Under the pieces are notes generated by a model, which was not told where the DNA came from, ran no database searches, and saw nothing but the letters and a program-made list of their open reading frames with translations. This document shows, piece by piece, positions 5,122 to 6,221 of a DNA stretch of 6,221 bases. The DNA is from Candidatus Nanosynbacter colneyensis (GTDB lineage: Bacteria > Patescibacteriota > Saccharimonadia > Saccharimonadales > Saccharimonadaceae). Location of the stretch: positions 1-6,221 of the forward strand of contig JANDWE010000009.1 of the NCBI GenBank assembly GCA_024330325.1. Direction: 5' to 3'. How positions within the stretch are numbered: the first letter of the stretch is position 1; every line of letters starts with the position of its first letter. Both the position numbers and the translations under genes were made by a program.

Positions 5122-6075
5122 ATGAAATATTTTACAATAGTTAAATATCACCCCTGCGTTCAGCTAGCTCACGCCTATGAGCATTTATTTGTATCTACGG
5201 TTACAGAATATCTTTACCAGCACAATAGATATAAGCTATTAGACTACTCATTAAACGGCGAAACCTACGAATCAGGCGTAATAGTCATTAACGGTGAATG
5301 CTATAATAATGAATCTGAAAAATTATTAAATAATATAGCAACCATGAAAGCCGACTTAGGGTCGGAGAAATCTGGATATCTGCCGGTCGCGCAAGCAATA
5401 TCCCAAATAGGCGCCGAAGAGCCCAATATGCTTTATATCGGCAATCCAGAAAGAGTAATTAAAGAGCTGAAAAAACTCAACACGAAATCCTGGAAAAGTA
5501 TAGACTCAGTTAGCCTACTGCCAGATACAAAGGCTGCAAATGAAGACATTGTCGATTTAATATACACAACAAATCAGCTATCAAATGTTAATTCACCTTT
5601 AGAATTAAATATCGAGATCAAAGATCAGCCTATGGGGATCTGCGCATTATGGTATGAGCTAGCTAGATTTATAGGACTATCAGTTGGGCAGAAAATTTGC
5701 CATAATTTCAGTACATATTTCAGTGGTGAACATGTAAATAATGACGGCGCAACCATGACCTATACCGCCACTTTTTCCGTCAATAGACATTCCCAACCAG
5801 AAATAAGTTTAGAAGAAGTAACTTTATTATCCAGGAAAACCATAAATGAGATCATTACGCCGAATGTATTAATGAGATTTTCTACGTATTTGTCTTCCGT
5901 ATCATACTCTCACAATCCACACTTTGCGCCAGATATATCTTATATAGCCCAGAATATTGGAATGCTAGTAGGTTCACAAGGATGGAAAAACATCTCCACC
6001 CCCGATAACATGAAAAAAATACTACAAACAGTATCGTACAATCTACACTGCGGAAATAGCTCAATTGATCTATAA
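5122..6075 (+). CDS. Uncharacterised protein with HAYEH motif, possibly M16-like
   Basis: This 317-residue protein is not one I recognise with confidence. Near its N terminus LAHAYEHL (residues 15-22) contains HxxEH (His17, Glu20, His21), the inverted zinc motif of M16 metallopeptidases. Glu99 lies about 79 residues after Glu20, close to the roughly 76-78 seen between the M16 zinc-site glutamates. The segment 44-75 (LNGETYESGVIVINGECY and the helix after it) could be the strand-helix that follows in that fold. There is no signal peptide or membrane segment, so it appears cytoplasmic. It is shorter than a typical two-half M16 protein (over 400 residues). G+C is about 37% over 5161-6060, against about 50% in a 300-base sample of thyA, suggesting recent acquisition or relaxed selection. 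No Shine-Dalgarno is present; TAAACT (5110-5115) lies 6 nt before ATG. The peptidase reading is a hypothesis; the gene itself is solid. Confidence 0.8.
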   Translation: MKYFTIVKYHPCVQLAHAYEHLFVSTVTEYLYQHNRYKLLDYSLNGETYESGVIVINGECYNNESEKLLNNIATMKADLGSEKSGYLPVAQAISQIGAEEPNMLYIGNPERVIKELKKLNTKSWKSIDSVSLLPDTKAANEDIVDLIYTTNQLSNVNSPLELNIEIKDQPMGICALWYELARFIGLSVGQKICHNFSTYFSGEHVNNDGATMTYTATFSVNRHSQPEISLEEVTLLSRKTINEIITPNVLMRFSTYLSSVSYSHNPHFAPDISYIAQNIGMLVGSQGWKNISTPDNMKKILQTVSYNLHCGNSSIDL

Positions 6076-6221
6076 ATCACCCCTCGACAACGTCAGCACA
6101 TTCTGTTGCAGCCAACAATACATCGCTACAGTCGCTGCCGCACCGACGTTTATAGAACGAGTCGAGCCGAATTGCTCAATCGCCACAATCTGATCCGCAG
6201 CGCCAGCCAGCTCTGCAGAAA
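6070..6221 (-). CDS. SpoU/TrmH-family RNA 2'-O-methyltransferase, C-terminal part
   Basis: The last 49 residues of a minus-strand gene enter from the right edge and end in TAG at 6070-6072. The segment VAIEQFGSTRSINVGAAATVAMYCWLQQ matches the final SPOUT motif, normally written as I-P-x-x-G-x-x-x-S-L-N-V-x-x-A-x-x-I-x-x-Y. The S-I-N-V turn and following helix form part of the trefoil knot that binds S-adenosylmethionine. Members 2'-O-methylate ribose in tRNA or rRNA, and the fragment does not show which. The gene converges on the plus-strand gene ending at 6075, overlapping it by 6 bp. The N terminus and start lie outside the window. Confidence 0.85.
   Translation of the reverse strand, partial: SAELAGAADQIVAIEQFGSTRSINVGAAATVAMYCWLQQNVLTLSRGDL

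Overview
The window reads as ordinary bacterial chromosome from a compact genome. Most genes lie on the minus strand and are tightly packed: thyA, clpP, tig and hisS. Stop codons are only TAG and TAA, and the proteins resemble those of Patescibacteria (CPR), perhaps Saccharibacteria (TM7). That placement is inference from protein character and gene density, not from a marker I can prove here. I see no mobile element, CRISPR array, tRNA or rRNA.

Layout. Positions 1-48 hold the C-terminal end of an unidentified plus-strand gene. It converges on thyA (102-1040, minus), a complete thymidylate synthase with its own promoter and a strong Shine-Dalgarno. Upstream lies the minus-strand cluster hisS-tig-clpP (4383 down to 1132): histidyl-tRNA synthetase, trigger factor and the ClpP peptidase. 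tig has an excellent promoter inside the 3' end of hisS, only 8 nt from its ATG, so its mRNA should be leaderless or nearly so. clpP starts 7 nt after tig and uses a Shine-Dalgarno that overlaps the tig stop codon. A likely terminator follows clpP.

The most notable element lies between hisS and the divergent gene at 4600. A good minus-strand promoter is followed 6 nt later by a 14-codon ORF, MILPKFHHSHVLPR, with three His codons. Next comes a G+C-rich hairpin with a U-tract, an intrinsic terminator. The end of the small ORF can instead form a 16-bp helix with the terminator's 3' half and loop. This is the layout of a His-tRNA-sensing transcription attenuator, here controlling the aminoacyl-tRNA synthetase gene rather than a biosynthetic operon. 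The leader ORF itself appears leaderless.

On the plus strand, 4600-5031 encodes a small pentapeptide-repeat-like protein followed by a terminator. Positions 5122-6075 encode an A+T-rich (about 37% G+C) 317-residue protein with an N-terminal HAYEH sequence, suggesting a divergent M16-type metallopeptidase fold. It converges on, and overlaps by 6 bp, the 3' end of a SpoU/TrmH-family RNA methyltransferase that runs off the right edge.

Taken together, the minus-strand cluster is a translation and protein-quality module: tRNA charging, nascent-chain folding and proteolysis. Its first gene is apparently tuned to histidine supply.
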